Assembly (NCBI GenBank): GCA_020627705.1 | Contig: JAHDGJ010000008.1 | Location: 112,037 to 176,036 of the forward strand | Origin: Saprospiraceae bacterium | GTDB lineage: Bacteria; Bacteroidota; Bacteroidia; Chitinophagales; Saprospiraceae | Length of the DNA: 64,000 bases | Direction of reading: 5' to 3' | Shown: positions 37,170 to 45,465 of the stretch, piece after piece | How positions within the stretch are numbered: the stretch's first letter is position 1 | Layout of the letters: each line of letters starts with the position of its first letter | Made by a program: the position numbers and the translations under genes | Notes under the pieces: model-generated | Seen by the model: the letters and a program-made list of their open reading frames with translations, nothing else | What the model was told of the DNA's origin: nothing | Databases searched by the model: none

Positions 37170-38441
37170 TTAAAAATTACCTACTGCCACTTTGTGCATG
37201 TCATCGAAATTCAGATGTTCTTGAGCCAAGGATAAGATTTCTTGAGGGGAGATATTTTTTATGGAATCTACTAGATCATTAAAGTTTGTTTCCTCTTGAT
37301 TATTCTCAATAAGTGTTTTTATCAGCTTGGAGCTTTTTAATGGTCCATCAAGCATAGAAAGAATATTGCCTAGCAAATAATTTTTTGCCATTTGCAATTC
37401 TTTTGTTTCTATCAGTTCGTTTTGAAGTTTTTTAAATTCTTCTTGAATGGCCACAAGTGTGGCAGAATGATATTCTGTCCCTACTTCAGTGGAGATGTAA
37501 AAACTGCCATCATACTCCATTGGGTCAACTATGGAATAAATACTATACGTATACCCTTTATCCTCTCTAATCGAACTCATTAATCTTGATCCGAAATAAC
37601 CACCCAAAATGGTGTTGAGCATGACAAAAGAATTATACGAAGGATGCGATCTCGAAAACAAACGCTTTCCAATTTTTATGGAAGTTTGCAATTTGTTTCC
37701 TGCTTGCTCTATATTCTGTGGAGGCCTCAATTTTACTTCTTCATATTGGGTAGACACAGGGCTGCCCGAACGAAATGAAGTAAAGTATTGGTTTACAAGG
37801 GCAATTGTTTTTGCATCGATTTTGCCAGAAAGATACATTCTACAATTGTTCGAAGTATAATGGCCAAGAAAATGCTTTTTTAGTTTAGAGGATTCCAGTG
37901 TTTCAAAGTCTTCGGGAGTTGTATTGTAACCATAACAATGCGAATCGCCAAAAAACAACGCAGAGATGGAGCGATAGGCCTGTACCGAGTTTTTAGAAAG
38001 CTGCTGTTTTAAACGTTGTGCTGCGCGAAGGGCGTATTTAGAAATTTCTTCTTGAGTAAAGGATGCTTCTTCCAGAATATGTTGAACCAAAGAAAGGCAT
38101 GGTTCTAAGTGTTTTTTTAAACAATGAAGTACGACAGTACTTTTGTCCATTCCACTATTACTTGATAAAGAGGCTCCATAAAAATCAAGTTTTTCTGATA
38201 TTTCTGCCGAACTCATAGAGCTCGTACCTTCCTTGAGCAAATGGGCTGTAGCCTTTGCAGATAGTTTGGACTGCTCTCGACTTCTTCCACCATCAAAAAC
38301 CAATTCCAATTTTATTACTTCCTGAGAGCCTCCAGAAATTACATAGGCATAGGTTCCGTTGTCCAAAACGATTTTTTCAAAATCTGGTAAAACGATTTTT
38401 TGGATTGGAAATATTTGTGGTGCTACGCTTCTATCTAACAT
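37170..38441 (-). CDS. M16 family peptidase, inactive-type subunit
   Basis: A 423-residue pitrilysin-fold protein. The zinc motif HxxEH is missing: where it should occur (near residue 55) the sequence is AHLLKEGTSS. The second half has the conserved GSRLMSSIREDKGYTYSIYS. This matches the non-catalytic partner of two-gene M16 pairs, which begins similarly (MLDRSVAP). No active M16 gene is adjacent here, so the partner must be elsewhere. The ATG at 38441 is preferred to a TTG seven codons upstream. Confidence 0.85.
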   Translation of the reverse strand: MLDRSVAPQIFPIQKIVLPDFEKIVLDNGTYAYVISGGSQEVIKLELVFDGGRSREQSKLSAKATAHLLKEGTSSMSSAEISEKLDFYGASLSSNSGMDKSTVVLHCLKKHLEPCLSLVQHILEEASFTQEEISKYALRAAQRLKQQLSKNSVQAYRSISALFFGDSHCYGYNTTPEDFETLESSKLKKHFLGHYTSNNCRMYLSGKIDAKTIALVNQYFTSFRSGSPVSTQYEEVKLRPPQNIEQAGNKLQTSIKIGKRLFSRSHPSYNSFVMLNTILGGYFGSRLMSSIREDKGYTYSIYSIVDPMEYDGSFYISTEVGTEYHSATLVAIQEEFKKLQNELIETKELQMAKNYLLGNILSMLDGPLKSSKLIKTLIENNQEETNFNDLVDSIKNISPQEILSLAQEHLNFDDMHKVAVGNF

Positions 38442-38459
38442 ACTTTTTAAAAAACAATG

Positions 38460-38467
38460 CAAAAGTA
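38460..38467 (-). promoter_or_regulatory. Candidate -7 box for the M16 gene
   Basis: TACTTTTG on the minus strand matches TAnnTTTG and sits 19 bp before the ATG at 38441. The nearest upstream TTG is 25 bp away, longer than usual. This 103-bp region is the divergent promoter space shared with dnaN. Confidence 0.3.
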
Positions 38468-38544
38468 AGCTTTGACGGGATTAAGGGCCTGACAAAATTG
38501 ATCTTAAAATGTTTAATTTTACGTCCTCAGAAATTAAGAAGCTT

Positions 38545-39660
38545 ATGAAGTTTAGTGTCTCTTCTTCAGAATTATTAAAAAATGTGCAGATCGCAAGTGG
38601 TGCAATCAACCCGAATGCTGTTTTACCCATTTTGGAAGACTTTTTATTCGAATTAGATGGAAACAAATTAAGCATAGCAGCGACGAATTTGGAGACTTCT
38701 ATTATTAATGGCTTAGAGGTTTCTGGGGAAAAAAATGGCAAAATTGCTGTTCCTGCAAAAATATTGTTGGATACCTTAAAAGCACTTCCAGATCAGCCCA
38801 TTACTTTTCTTGTTAATGAAGAAAACAATGGCATCGAACTAACCTCAGCATTTGGTAAATACAAACTTGCTGGAGACAGTCCTGCGGATTTTCCAAGCAT
38901 TCCTGTAGAGGAAGATGTACAAGAAATTAAAGTGGAGTCCGGCGCCATACAAAAAGCGATTACCAACACATTGTTTGCCGCTTCTACGGACGAATTACGT
39001 TTGGCTATGACTGGCGTTTATGTTCAAGTCGATTTCAATAAACTCATTTTTGTAGCTACAGATGCGCACAAGCTTGTAAAATATTCGAATTCGAGTATAA
39101 CGAGTGATCAAACCAGCTCATTTATAATTCCAAGAAAGGGATTAAATCTTTTGAAAAACGCGCTTTCTAACGATGGAGATTTGACTATGTCCTTCAATAA
39201 AACGAATGTCTTTTTCAATTTTGGAGAGTCCAAAGTGGTTTGTCGATTGGTTGACGCTAAGTATCCAGATTACAATGCGGTCATACCTGTAAACAACCCC
39301 AACACCCTTCATTTGAATAGATCAGACTTTCAAAATTCTTTGAAAAGGATTGTGATCTATGCCAATAAAACCACGAATCAGGTAATTCTCAATATTAACG
39401 AAGGTACGTTAACCATCTCAGCTCAGGATTTGGATTTTTCCAATGAGGCAACAGAGCAGTTGACTTGTAGTTATACGGGAGATCCAATGACTATTGGATT
39501 TAATGCCAAATTTTTAATTGAAATGTTGGGTGTAATCAAAGGAGATGAAATACGTATGGAGTTATCAACACCTAATCGAGCGGGTATATTATATCCTTCA
39601 GAACAAGAAGAGAATGAAGACTTGTTGATGTTGGTTATGCCTGTTATGATGAGTAATTAA
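38545..39660 (+). CDS. dnaN: DNA polymerase III subunit beta (sliding clamp)
   Basis: A 371-residue clamp of usual length with three repeated domains. The N-terminus MKFSVSSSELLKNVQIASGAI is the classic DnaN start, so the ATG at 38545 is used rather than one 12 codons upstream. Other hallmarks are AVLPILEDFLFEL, LAGDSPADFPSIP and the C-terminal LVMPVMM. It tethers the replicative polymerase to DNA. It is followed 14 bp later by nadD. Confidence 0.97.
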   Translation: MKFSVSSSELLKNVQIASGAINPNAVLPILEDFLFELDGNKLSIAATNLETSIINGLEVSGEKNGKIAVPAKILLDTLKALPDQPITFLVNEENNGIELTSAFGKYKLAGDSPADFPSIPVEEDVQEIKVESGAIQKAITNTLFAASTDELRLAMTGVYVQVDFNKLIFVATDAHKLVKYSNSSITSDQTSSFIIPRKGLNLLKNALSNDGDLTMSFNKTNVFFNFGESKVVCRLVDAKYPDYNAVIPVNNPNTLHLNRSDFQNSLKRIVIYANKTTNQVILNINEGTLTISAQDLDFSNEATEQLTCSYTGDPMTIGFNAKFLIEMLGVIKGDEIRMELSTPNRAGILYPSEQEENEDLLMLVMPVMMSN

Positions 39661-39674
39661 AATCTAAGGACCCC

Positions 39675-40259
39675 GTGAAAGTCGGACTCTTCTTCGGTTC
39701 ATTTAATCCCGTGCATATAGGACATATGGTTATTGCCAATTACATGGCGACTCGGACTGATTTAGATAAGGTTTGGATGGTGTTGTCCCCTCAGAATCCC
39801 TTTAAACAAAAATCTTCTTTAGCCAATAACTATGATCGTTTACACCTTTTGCGTTTAGCGATTGGTGAAAATTTAAATCTTCTGGCAAGTGATATAGAAT
39901 TTGGCTTACCCGTACCATCATATACTATTGATACGCTTACTTATTTGAAAGAAAAATATCCTGAGAAAGAATTTTCACTAATAATGGGTGGGGATAACTT
40001 GGCAACTTTGCCCAAGTGGAAAAATTATGAGAAAATTCTAGCGCATCATGATATTTATGTCTACCGAAGACCAGAATACGAATTAGGCGATTTAGAAACG
40101 CATCCGAGAGTACAAATTATGCAAGCCCCTCTTCTAAGTATTTCGGCAAGTTATATTCGGCAATGTATAAGTGATGGACATTCAATAGAATATCTCGTGC
40201 CCACCGAGGTGTATCGTTATTTGCTCGAAAATCCGATATACGGAAAGATCAAGGAATAA
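39675..40259 (+). CDS. nadD: Nicotinate-nucleotide adenylyltransferase
   Basis: A 194-residue enzyme of NAD synthesis. The nucleotidyltransferase motif FFGSFNPVHIGHM at residues 6-18 contains HxGH, and SISASYIRQ near 157 matches the ISxTxxR motif. The start is GTG at 39675, preceded by AAGGA at a good Shine-Dalgarno distance, which decides the start. Confidence 0.95.
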   Translation: MKVGLFFGSFNPVHIGHMVIANYMATRTDLDKVWMVLSPQNPFKQKSSLANNYDRLHLLRLAIGENLNLLASDIEFGLPVPSYTIDTLTYLKEKYPEKEFSLIMGGDNLATLPKWKNYEKILAHHDIYVYRRPEYELGDLETHPRVQIMQAPLLSISASYIRQCISDGHSIEYLVPTEVYRYLLENPIYGKIKE

Positions 40260-40291
40260 GGACAATATGTCAATCAAAATAGAGTTTATTT

Positions 40292-42631
40292 ATGGCAGTG
40301 AGACATCTACTAATCCTTAGTTTTATTTTCTTCTCCTTAAAAGGGTATACCCAGAGCGAAATACCCATCTATTCTTGGAGATCCTATTTGCCTTATTTAA
40401 ATGGCGAGGCAGTTACTCAAAATGATACTAAAATTATTTATGGTACAGAATGGTCATTATTGACTTTAGACAAGGAGGATGGTTCTGTTGAGTTTATTAG
40501 TAAGGTTGAAGGCCTAAGTGATATCGGAATTAATATTGTTTCGTTTGACGATCAAAACGATCAATTAATTGTAGTTTATGACAACAGCAACATTGACCTC
40601 GTAAGAGATGATGAAGTTTTCAATGTTAACAATATAAAGAACAACACCAATATTGTAGGTGACCGAAGAATAAATGCTCTCGAAATAGCTAGCAACAATT
40701 TCTGTTATTTTGCGACTGCTTTTGGTATCGTAGAGTATGATTTAGAACAAAGGGAATTTGGGTTTACAAGTTTTACTGATCTCAACATACTTGACATTAC
40801 TTCTTCTGATAGTGACATTTTTATTGCGACTGAAGATGGTATTTATAAAGGGAATTATATTTCTGGGCTTAATCTAGGAGATTTTGGAAATTGGGAATTG
40901 GTAGAGGATACTGTGGCATTTCCAATTATTTATTCTAGCAGTAAGGTGCACTTTTTTAACAATCAATTATACGCGATTGTAGGGAATCAATTGGTTCGAC
41001 AAGAATCTGATGGAACTTTTACTACTCTTTACACGGAAGATCGTCAAGGGTGGGTCTTTAATTTTCTTTCTTCAGGAACACGATTAATGATTGGACTGTG
41101 GGATGGAGATTTGGATAGTGAGGTGTTGTTTTTTGAAAACGATGGATCCTTTACCCAGATTGAGGACGATTGTGTCGTTCGTGTTCAAGATGCCATTGAA
41201 GACGAAGATGGAGGCATTTGGTTTGCAGATCTATGGGGAAGTGTTAGAAGAACTGATGGCTTTGATCAACCTTGTAAATTCCCTAAGTCTTTTAACTCTC
41301 CAAATGCTGAAACCGCCTCTGATATTGCTTTTAAGAACGGTAGAGTATTGGTTGCTTCTGGGGGTGTTACAGACGCTTTTGGTCCACAAGGTTTTAATAG
41401 AGGAATTTATAAATTCGAGGAGGCTGAATGGCGCAACTACACCCAGTTTTCACTGGATGTAATCAAAGACTTTCAACTCCTTAATTTGTGGCAAATAGAA
41501 AGTCATCCAACGCTTCCTTTGGTATATGCAGGCTCATATTATAACGGCTTGTTAGAAATAAATATTGAAAACGATTCGACACGAGTGTTCAACAAGGATG
41601 TTGGTAATTCTTCTTTACAAGGTACTCAAGGAGATGACCAAAGAACCAGAATATCTGGACTGGCGTTTGATGCTAACAACAACCTTTGGATGACTAATTT
41701 TGGTGCACCCAACCCGCTTTCGGTTTTCACAGCAGAAGGGACATGGCATTCATTTAATTCTGCAGGAAACGATCAACTTGCTCATCTTACCATAGACAAT
41801 CTGGGTTACAAGTGGGCCATTGCTGTTGGAAATAATGGTGGAGTTATGGTTTTTGATGACAACGGCACCCCCAATGATCCCACAGATGATCAAGGGCCCA
41901 AGTTTTTCAATGTGGGCAATAGCGAGATTTCTACTAACCTAATTAATTATATAAAGGCAGATTTAAATGGAGATGTGTGGGTTGGAACAGCGGAGGGACC
42001 TGTCGTTTTTGAATGTGGATCTGGAGTATTTGACCCTCAAGCCAACTGTAGGGGATCTAGAAGAAAAGTTTTGCAGGATAGTATAGCGGCTTTTCTGTTG
42101 CAAACCGAAGATATTCGTGTAATAGAGATCGATGGTGCAAACAGAAAATGGTTTGGCACAAGGAATGGAATTTTTGTACAATCACCTGATGGTGAATCTC
42201 AAATTTTACACTTAACTGCAGAAAATTCCTTGTTGTTTGACAATACCATTACAGCGCTCTCTTACAATGGCGAAACTGGAGAAATGTGGATAGGTACTAA
42301 CAAAGGAATGCAATCCTTTAAAACGGATGCGACCAATCCTCAGCGCACGCATGACAAAGACAAAGTGTTGGCTTTTCCCAATCCTGTAAGACCGGATTAT
42401 GTCGGACCCATTGCGATTAAGGGTTTGGTGGAAGACGCAGATGTAAAAATTACAGATATTAATGGACAATTAATTTTCGAGACAAGATCGTTAGGAGGAC
42501 AAGCTATTTGGGACGGAAATGACTACAACGGAAACCGCGCTGCCACAGGTGTTTACTTAGTTTATAGTTCTTCTACTGACAACTTTTTAGAGCCTAATGC
42601 TTTGGTTACAAAGATATTGGTGATGCATTAG
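40292..42631 (+). CDS. porZ: PorZ-like T9SS beta-propeller protein
   Basis: A 779-residue exported protein, nearly the same length as Porphyromonas PorZ. The signal peptide (1-20) is followed by many propeller-like blades with WxGT-type turns (IFIATEDGIYKG, MWIGTNKGMQSF, VWVGTAEGPVVF). The C-terminal 75 residues form a T9SS-type sorting domain (LAFPNPVRPDYVG, VKITDINGQLIFET). PorZ helps the type IX attachment complex modify cargo with anionic LPS. The call rests on length and domain order; a generic two-component-type propeller is the alternative. Its 3' end overlaps bshA by 26 bp, tail to tail. Confidence 0.78.
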   Translation: MAVRHLLILSFIFFSLKGYTQSEIPIYSWRSYLPYLNGEAVTQNDTKIIYGTEWSLLTLDKEDGSVEFISKVEGLSDIGINIVSFDDQNDQLIVVYDNSNIDLVRDDEVFNVNNIKNNTNIVGDRRINALEIASNNFCYFATAFGIVEYDLEQREFGFTSFTDLNILDITSSDSDIFIATEDGIYKGNYISGLNLGDFGNWELVEDTVAFPIIYSSSKVHFFNNQLYAIVGNQLVRQESDGTFTTLYTEDRQGWVFNFLSSGTRLMIGLWDGDLDSEVLFFENDGSFTQIEDDCVVRVQDAIEDEDGGIWFADLWGSVRRTDGFDQPCKFPKSFNSPNAETASDIAFKNGRVLVASGGVTDAFGPQGFNRGIYKFEEAEWRNYTQFSLDVIKDFQLLNLWQIESHPTLPLVYAGSYYNGLLEINIENDSTRVFNKDVGNSSLQGTQGDDQRTRISGLAFDANNNLWMTNFGAPNPLSVFTAEGTWHSFNSAGNDQLAHLTIDNLGYKWAIAVGNNGGVMVFDDNGTPNDPTDDQGPKFFNVGNSEISTNLINYIKADLNGDVWVGTAEGPVVFECGSGVFDPQANCRGSRRKVLQDSIAAFLLQTEDIRVIEIDGANRKWFGTRNGIFVQSPDGESQILHLTAENSLLFDNTITALSYNGETGEMWIGTNKGMQSFKTDATNPQRTHDKDKVLAFPNPVRPDYVGPIAIKGLVEDADVKITDINGQLIFETRSLGGQAIWDGNDYNGNRAATGVYLVYSSSTDNFLEPNALVTKILVMH

Positions 42632-43760
42632 TTCTTACTTTCTCAATAATCTTTTCATAATACGATTCGTAGACTGGAAGTATTTTTTCAATCGCAAATT
42701 TTTGAGCTCTTTTTAATGCATTTGATTTCATCTTTTGATGGAGATCAATATTGTTTAAAATTTCTAGACTATGCTGTGCCATTTGATTTATATCACCCAG
42801 ATCACAAGTAAATCCTGTTTCGCCAGGTATATTGACTTCTGGCAATCCACCTACGTTGGTAGAGATAACTGGCACCTCGCAAGCCATAGCTTCAAGCGCG
42901 GCTAGTCCAAAGCTTTCATTGCTAGAGGGTAAAATAAAAAGATCACCTACAGACAACAGTTCTTCTACAGCATCTTGCTTACCCAAGAAACGAATGTCGT
43001 CACACAGGCCAATTTCTCGACAAAGTGCTTCTAAATGAGCTCGCTCGGGTCCATCTCCAATGAGCAAAAGTTTTGATGGAATTTCTTTTCTTACAATTTC
43101 GAATACCTTAATAACATCATCCACACGTTTGACCTTTCTAAAATTGGAAGTATGTATTAATATTTTTTCACCCTCAGGGGCAATGGCTTTTTTGAAATGT
43201 TCTTTGTTTGATTTTTGAAATCGATTAAAGTCCAAAAAATTATAGATCACCTCTATATCAGTCTTGATATCAAATTTTTGAATGGTTTCTTCCTTTAAAT
43301 GTTGAGAAACAGCAGTTACTCCATCCGAATTATTAATACTAAACTCTACCACTGGTGAAAACGAACGGTCGCTCCCTACTAAAGTAATGTCTGTGCCATG
43401 CAGTGTGGTGACCACTGGTATAGTATATCCTTTTGCGGATAAGATATTTTTAGCCATGAATGCCACAGCAGCATGGGGTATAGCATAATGTACATGTAAT
43501 AGATCTAATTGTTCGTGTTGTACGACATCTACCAATTTGGAGGCCAATGCTGTTTCGTAAGGCGAGTATTCAAACAAAGGATAAGAAAGGGAAGAAACTT
43601 CGTGATAGAATACATTTGTATTAAATGATCCTAATCGAGCTGGACGTTTGTAAGTAATGAAATGAACTTGATGACCATTTCTTGCAAGTGCTAATCCTAA
43701 CTCTGTTGCGATAACACCACTTCCACCATACGTAGGATAACAAACTATTCCTATTTTCAT
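42606..43760 (-). CDS. bshA: N-acetyl-alpha-D-glucosaminyl L-malate synthase
   Basis: A 384-residue GT4 enzyme that joins GlcNAc to L-malate, the first step of bacillithiol synthesis. The BshA signature MKIGIVCYPTYGGSGVIATELG begins at the ATG at 43760, and LHVHYAIPHA, TLHGTDITLVG and GLAALEAMACEVPVISTNVGGLPEV are all typical. An 18-codon longer frame exists but lacks an ATG-supported homologous start. It is transcribed away from the MerR-type regulator. Confidence 0.95.
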   Translation of the reverse strand: MKIGIVCYPTYGGSGVIATELGLALARNGHQVHFITYKRPARLGSFNTNVFYHEVSSLSYPLFEYSPYETALASKLVDVVQHEQLDLLHVHYAIPHAAVAFMAKNILSAKGYTIPVVTTLHGTDITLVGSDRSFSPVVEFSINNSDGVTAVSQHLKEETIQKFDIKTDIEVIYNFLDFNRFQKSNKEHFKKAIAPEGEKILIHTSNFRKVKRVDDVIKVFEIVRKEIPSKLLLIGDGPERAHLEALCREIGLCDDIRFLGKQDAVEELLSVGDLFILPSSNESFGLAALEAMACEVPVISTNVGGLPEVNIPGETGFTCDLGDINQMAQHSLEILNNIDLHQKMKSNALKRAQKFAIEKILPVYESYYEKIIEKVRTNASPISL

Positions 43761-43853
43761 TCCCGAAATTTTTGACGAAGATAGATCAGTTAATCTTCTA
43801 AATACAGTGAACAATTTTCTTTTCGATGTGTTTAACCTCGCACGTACATTTTT

Positions 43854-44723
43854 ATGTCAACCGTATATTCTATAAAAGACATTGAGCGCTTATCTGGTAT
43901 AAAAGCCCACACGCTACGAATTTGGGAAAAGAGGTATGGTATTATCAAACCCAAGCGAACACAAACCAATATCAGATACTTTTTGGATGAAGACTTAAAG
44001 CAAATTCTAAACATTGCGTTACTTAATAAAAATGGATTAAAAATTTCCAAAATTGCAAAGCTAGATGTCAATGAGCTTAGTGCTGAATTAGGAAAAATTG
44101 ATCAGAATCAAAATGACCTAGATGAAGTAGAAGCGTTTAATCTTGCGGTCTTAGAACTCAATGAGGGACAATGTAAGCGAATTTTTGATCGAGTTATTCA
44201 ACGGATAGGATTCGAAAATTCTATTGAGGAGTTTATTTATCCTTTGTTGGATCGCTTAAGTATGTTATGGATTTCGGGTAGTTTAAAACCAGTCCACGAA
44301 TCATTTGTGCAAACAATGATAAAAAACAGAGTCTCCTATGAGATTGAATGCATACCTTACTTTGAAGGGCACAAAACGAAGTTTGCCATTTATCTGCCCG
44401 AAAATGAAGACCATGAGTTAAGCATGCTCTTCTTGAATTATATACTTAAAAGCAGGGGAGGAGAAGTAATAAATTTGGGTTCAAGCATCAAGGCCGAAGA
44501 TTTAATCAGTGCCTGTCAAATTTTTAAGCCAGATTTTACCTTTACCATCATCAATAATAGCTTAAGAGATGACTCACTTCAAGTGTATGTTGACTTCTTG
44601 TCCTTACATTTGCCAAGAGTTACTCATTTGTATTCTGGCTTTCAATTTGTGAAGCAGAGCATAATTTTAAAAGACAACTGCAAATACGTAGAATCGTTAA
44701 ATGCGGTACAAGAATATTTATAA
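43854..44723 (+). CDS. MerR-family regulator with B12-binding-type domain (CarH/LitR-like)
   Basis: A 289-residue protein. Residues 4-75 are a MerR helix-turn-helix (IKDIERLSGIKAHTLRIWEKRYG). The rest resembles the helical and Rossmann halves of cobalamin-binding photoreceptors. The W-x9-EH motif appears as W139 with Glu149-Ser150, so the His is replaced by Ser. The ExHxxG motif appears as E185-D-H187-E-L-S190, with the ligand His kept and Gly changed to Ser. Such regulators repress photolyase or carotenoid genes in the dark; a photolyase operon lies 14 kb away. The ligand here is unproven. Confidence 0.82.
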   Translation: MSTVYSIKDIERLSGIKAHTLRIWEKRYGIIKPKRTQTNIRYFLDEDLKQILNIALLNKNGLKISKIAKLDVNELSAELGKIDQNQNDLDEVEAFNLAVLELNEGQCKRIFDRVIQRIGFENSIEEFIYPLLDRLSMLWISGSLKPVHESFVQTMIKNRVSYEIECIPYFEGHKTKFAIYLPENEDHELSMLFLNYILKSRGGEVINLGSSIKAEDLISACQIFKPDFTFTIINNSLRDDSLQVYVDFLSLHLPRVTHLYSGFQFVKQSIILKDNCKYVESLNAVQEYL

Positions 44724-44747
44724 TTAAACACAACAAACAATAATTAA

Positions 44748-45407
44748 ATGAAATCAATTACAAAAGTTGGATTATTAAGCCTTATGATCTTATTGGCTTT
44801 TTCATGCAAGAAAGAAAATAAATCTGCGGTAAAAGGCGAAGCTGCTCCTGTAGCAGAGGCAATAGGAAATTCTTTTGACGTAGAAACGGCCTTTAGTGTT
44901 GTAAATTGGAAGGGCTCTAAAATTGCAGGTTCTCACACAGGTACATTTAAACTTTCTGATGGAAATGTAAAAGTAAAAGGAGGAAAAGTAACTGGAGGAA
45001 ACTTCACGATAGATATCAATAGTTTGATTTGTACAGATTTGGCAGCAGGCGAAGGAAAAGAAGATTTGGAGGGGCATTTAAAAGCACCTGACTTCTTTGA
45101 TGCAGCAAAGTTTCCAACGGCCAAATTTGAAATAACGAAAGTTACAAGTCTTGCTGGTAATGAAGATGCCAATGCACTCGTTTATGGAAACCTAACACTT
45201 AAAGATGTAACAAAAGAAGTAGGATTCAAATCCAAAATAGATGTTGCGAATACAGGTGTAACTATTTCTACCCCAAACTTCACGATCAATAGAACTGATT
45301 TTGGAATGAAGTATGGTTCGGCGAGTTTTTTCGATAACCTAAAAGATAAAGCTATTAATGACGAAGTTGAGCTTTCAATAAATCTAACAGCTCACCAAAG
45401 CGAGTAA
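44748..45407 (+). CDS. YceI family lipoprotein
   Basis: A 219-residue secreted protein. A lipoprotein signal ends in LLAFSC (Cys20), followed by a short linker and the YceI lipocalin-like beta barrel (SVVNWKGSKIAGSHTGTFKL, KAPDFFDAAKFPTAKFEITKV, RTDFGMKYGSASFFDNLKDKAINDEVEL). YceI proteins bind polyisoprenoid-type lipids. It starts 24 bp after the MerR/B12 regulator and probably shares its transcript, as in many Bacteroidota. A strong bidirectional terminator follows. Confidence 0.92.
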   Translation: MKSITKVGLLSLMILLAFSCKKENKSAVKGEAAPVAEAIGNSFDVETAFSVVNWKGSKIAGSHTGTFKLSDGNVKVKGGKVTGGNFTIDINSLICTDLAAGEGKEDLEGHLKAPDFFDAAKFPTAKFEITKVTSLAGNEDANALVYGNLTLKDVTKEVGFKSKIDVANTGVTISTPNFTINRTDFGMKYGSASFFDNLKDKAINDEVELSINLTAHQSE

Positions 45408-45430
45408 ACAAAGCTGATTTTCGATAAAAA

Positions 45431-45465
45431 TAAAAAAGGGGCTCATTGAGCCCCTTTTTTATTTT
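45431..45465. terminator. Bidirectional intrinsic terminator
   Basis: GGGGCT-CATTG-AGCCCC hairpin flanked by an A-run on one side and a T-run on the other, between two convergent genes (YceI on plus, the 457-aa secreted protein on minus). It can terminate both transcripts; the stop codon of the minus gene lies inside its T-run. Confidence 0.9.

Noticed and set aside
41091..41462. 123-codon ORF inside porZ in another frame
   Set aside because: Composition is typical of an out-of-frame shadow, and the porZ frame has clear signal peptide, propeller and sorting domain.
43761..43853. Cobalamin riboswitch upstream of the MerR/B12-domain gene
   Set aside because: The 93-bp gap is too short and shows no B12-box-like conserved sequence.
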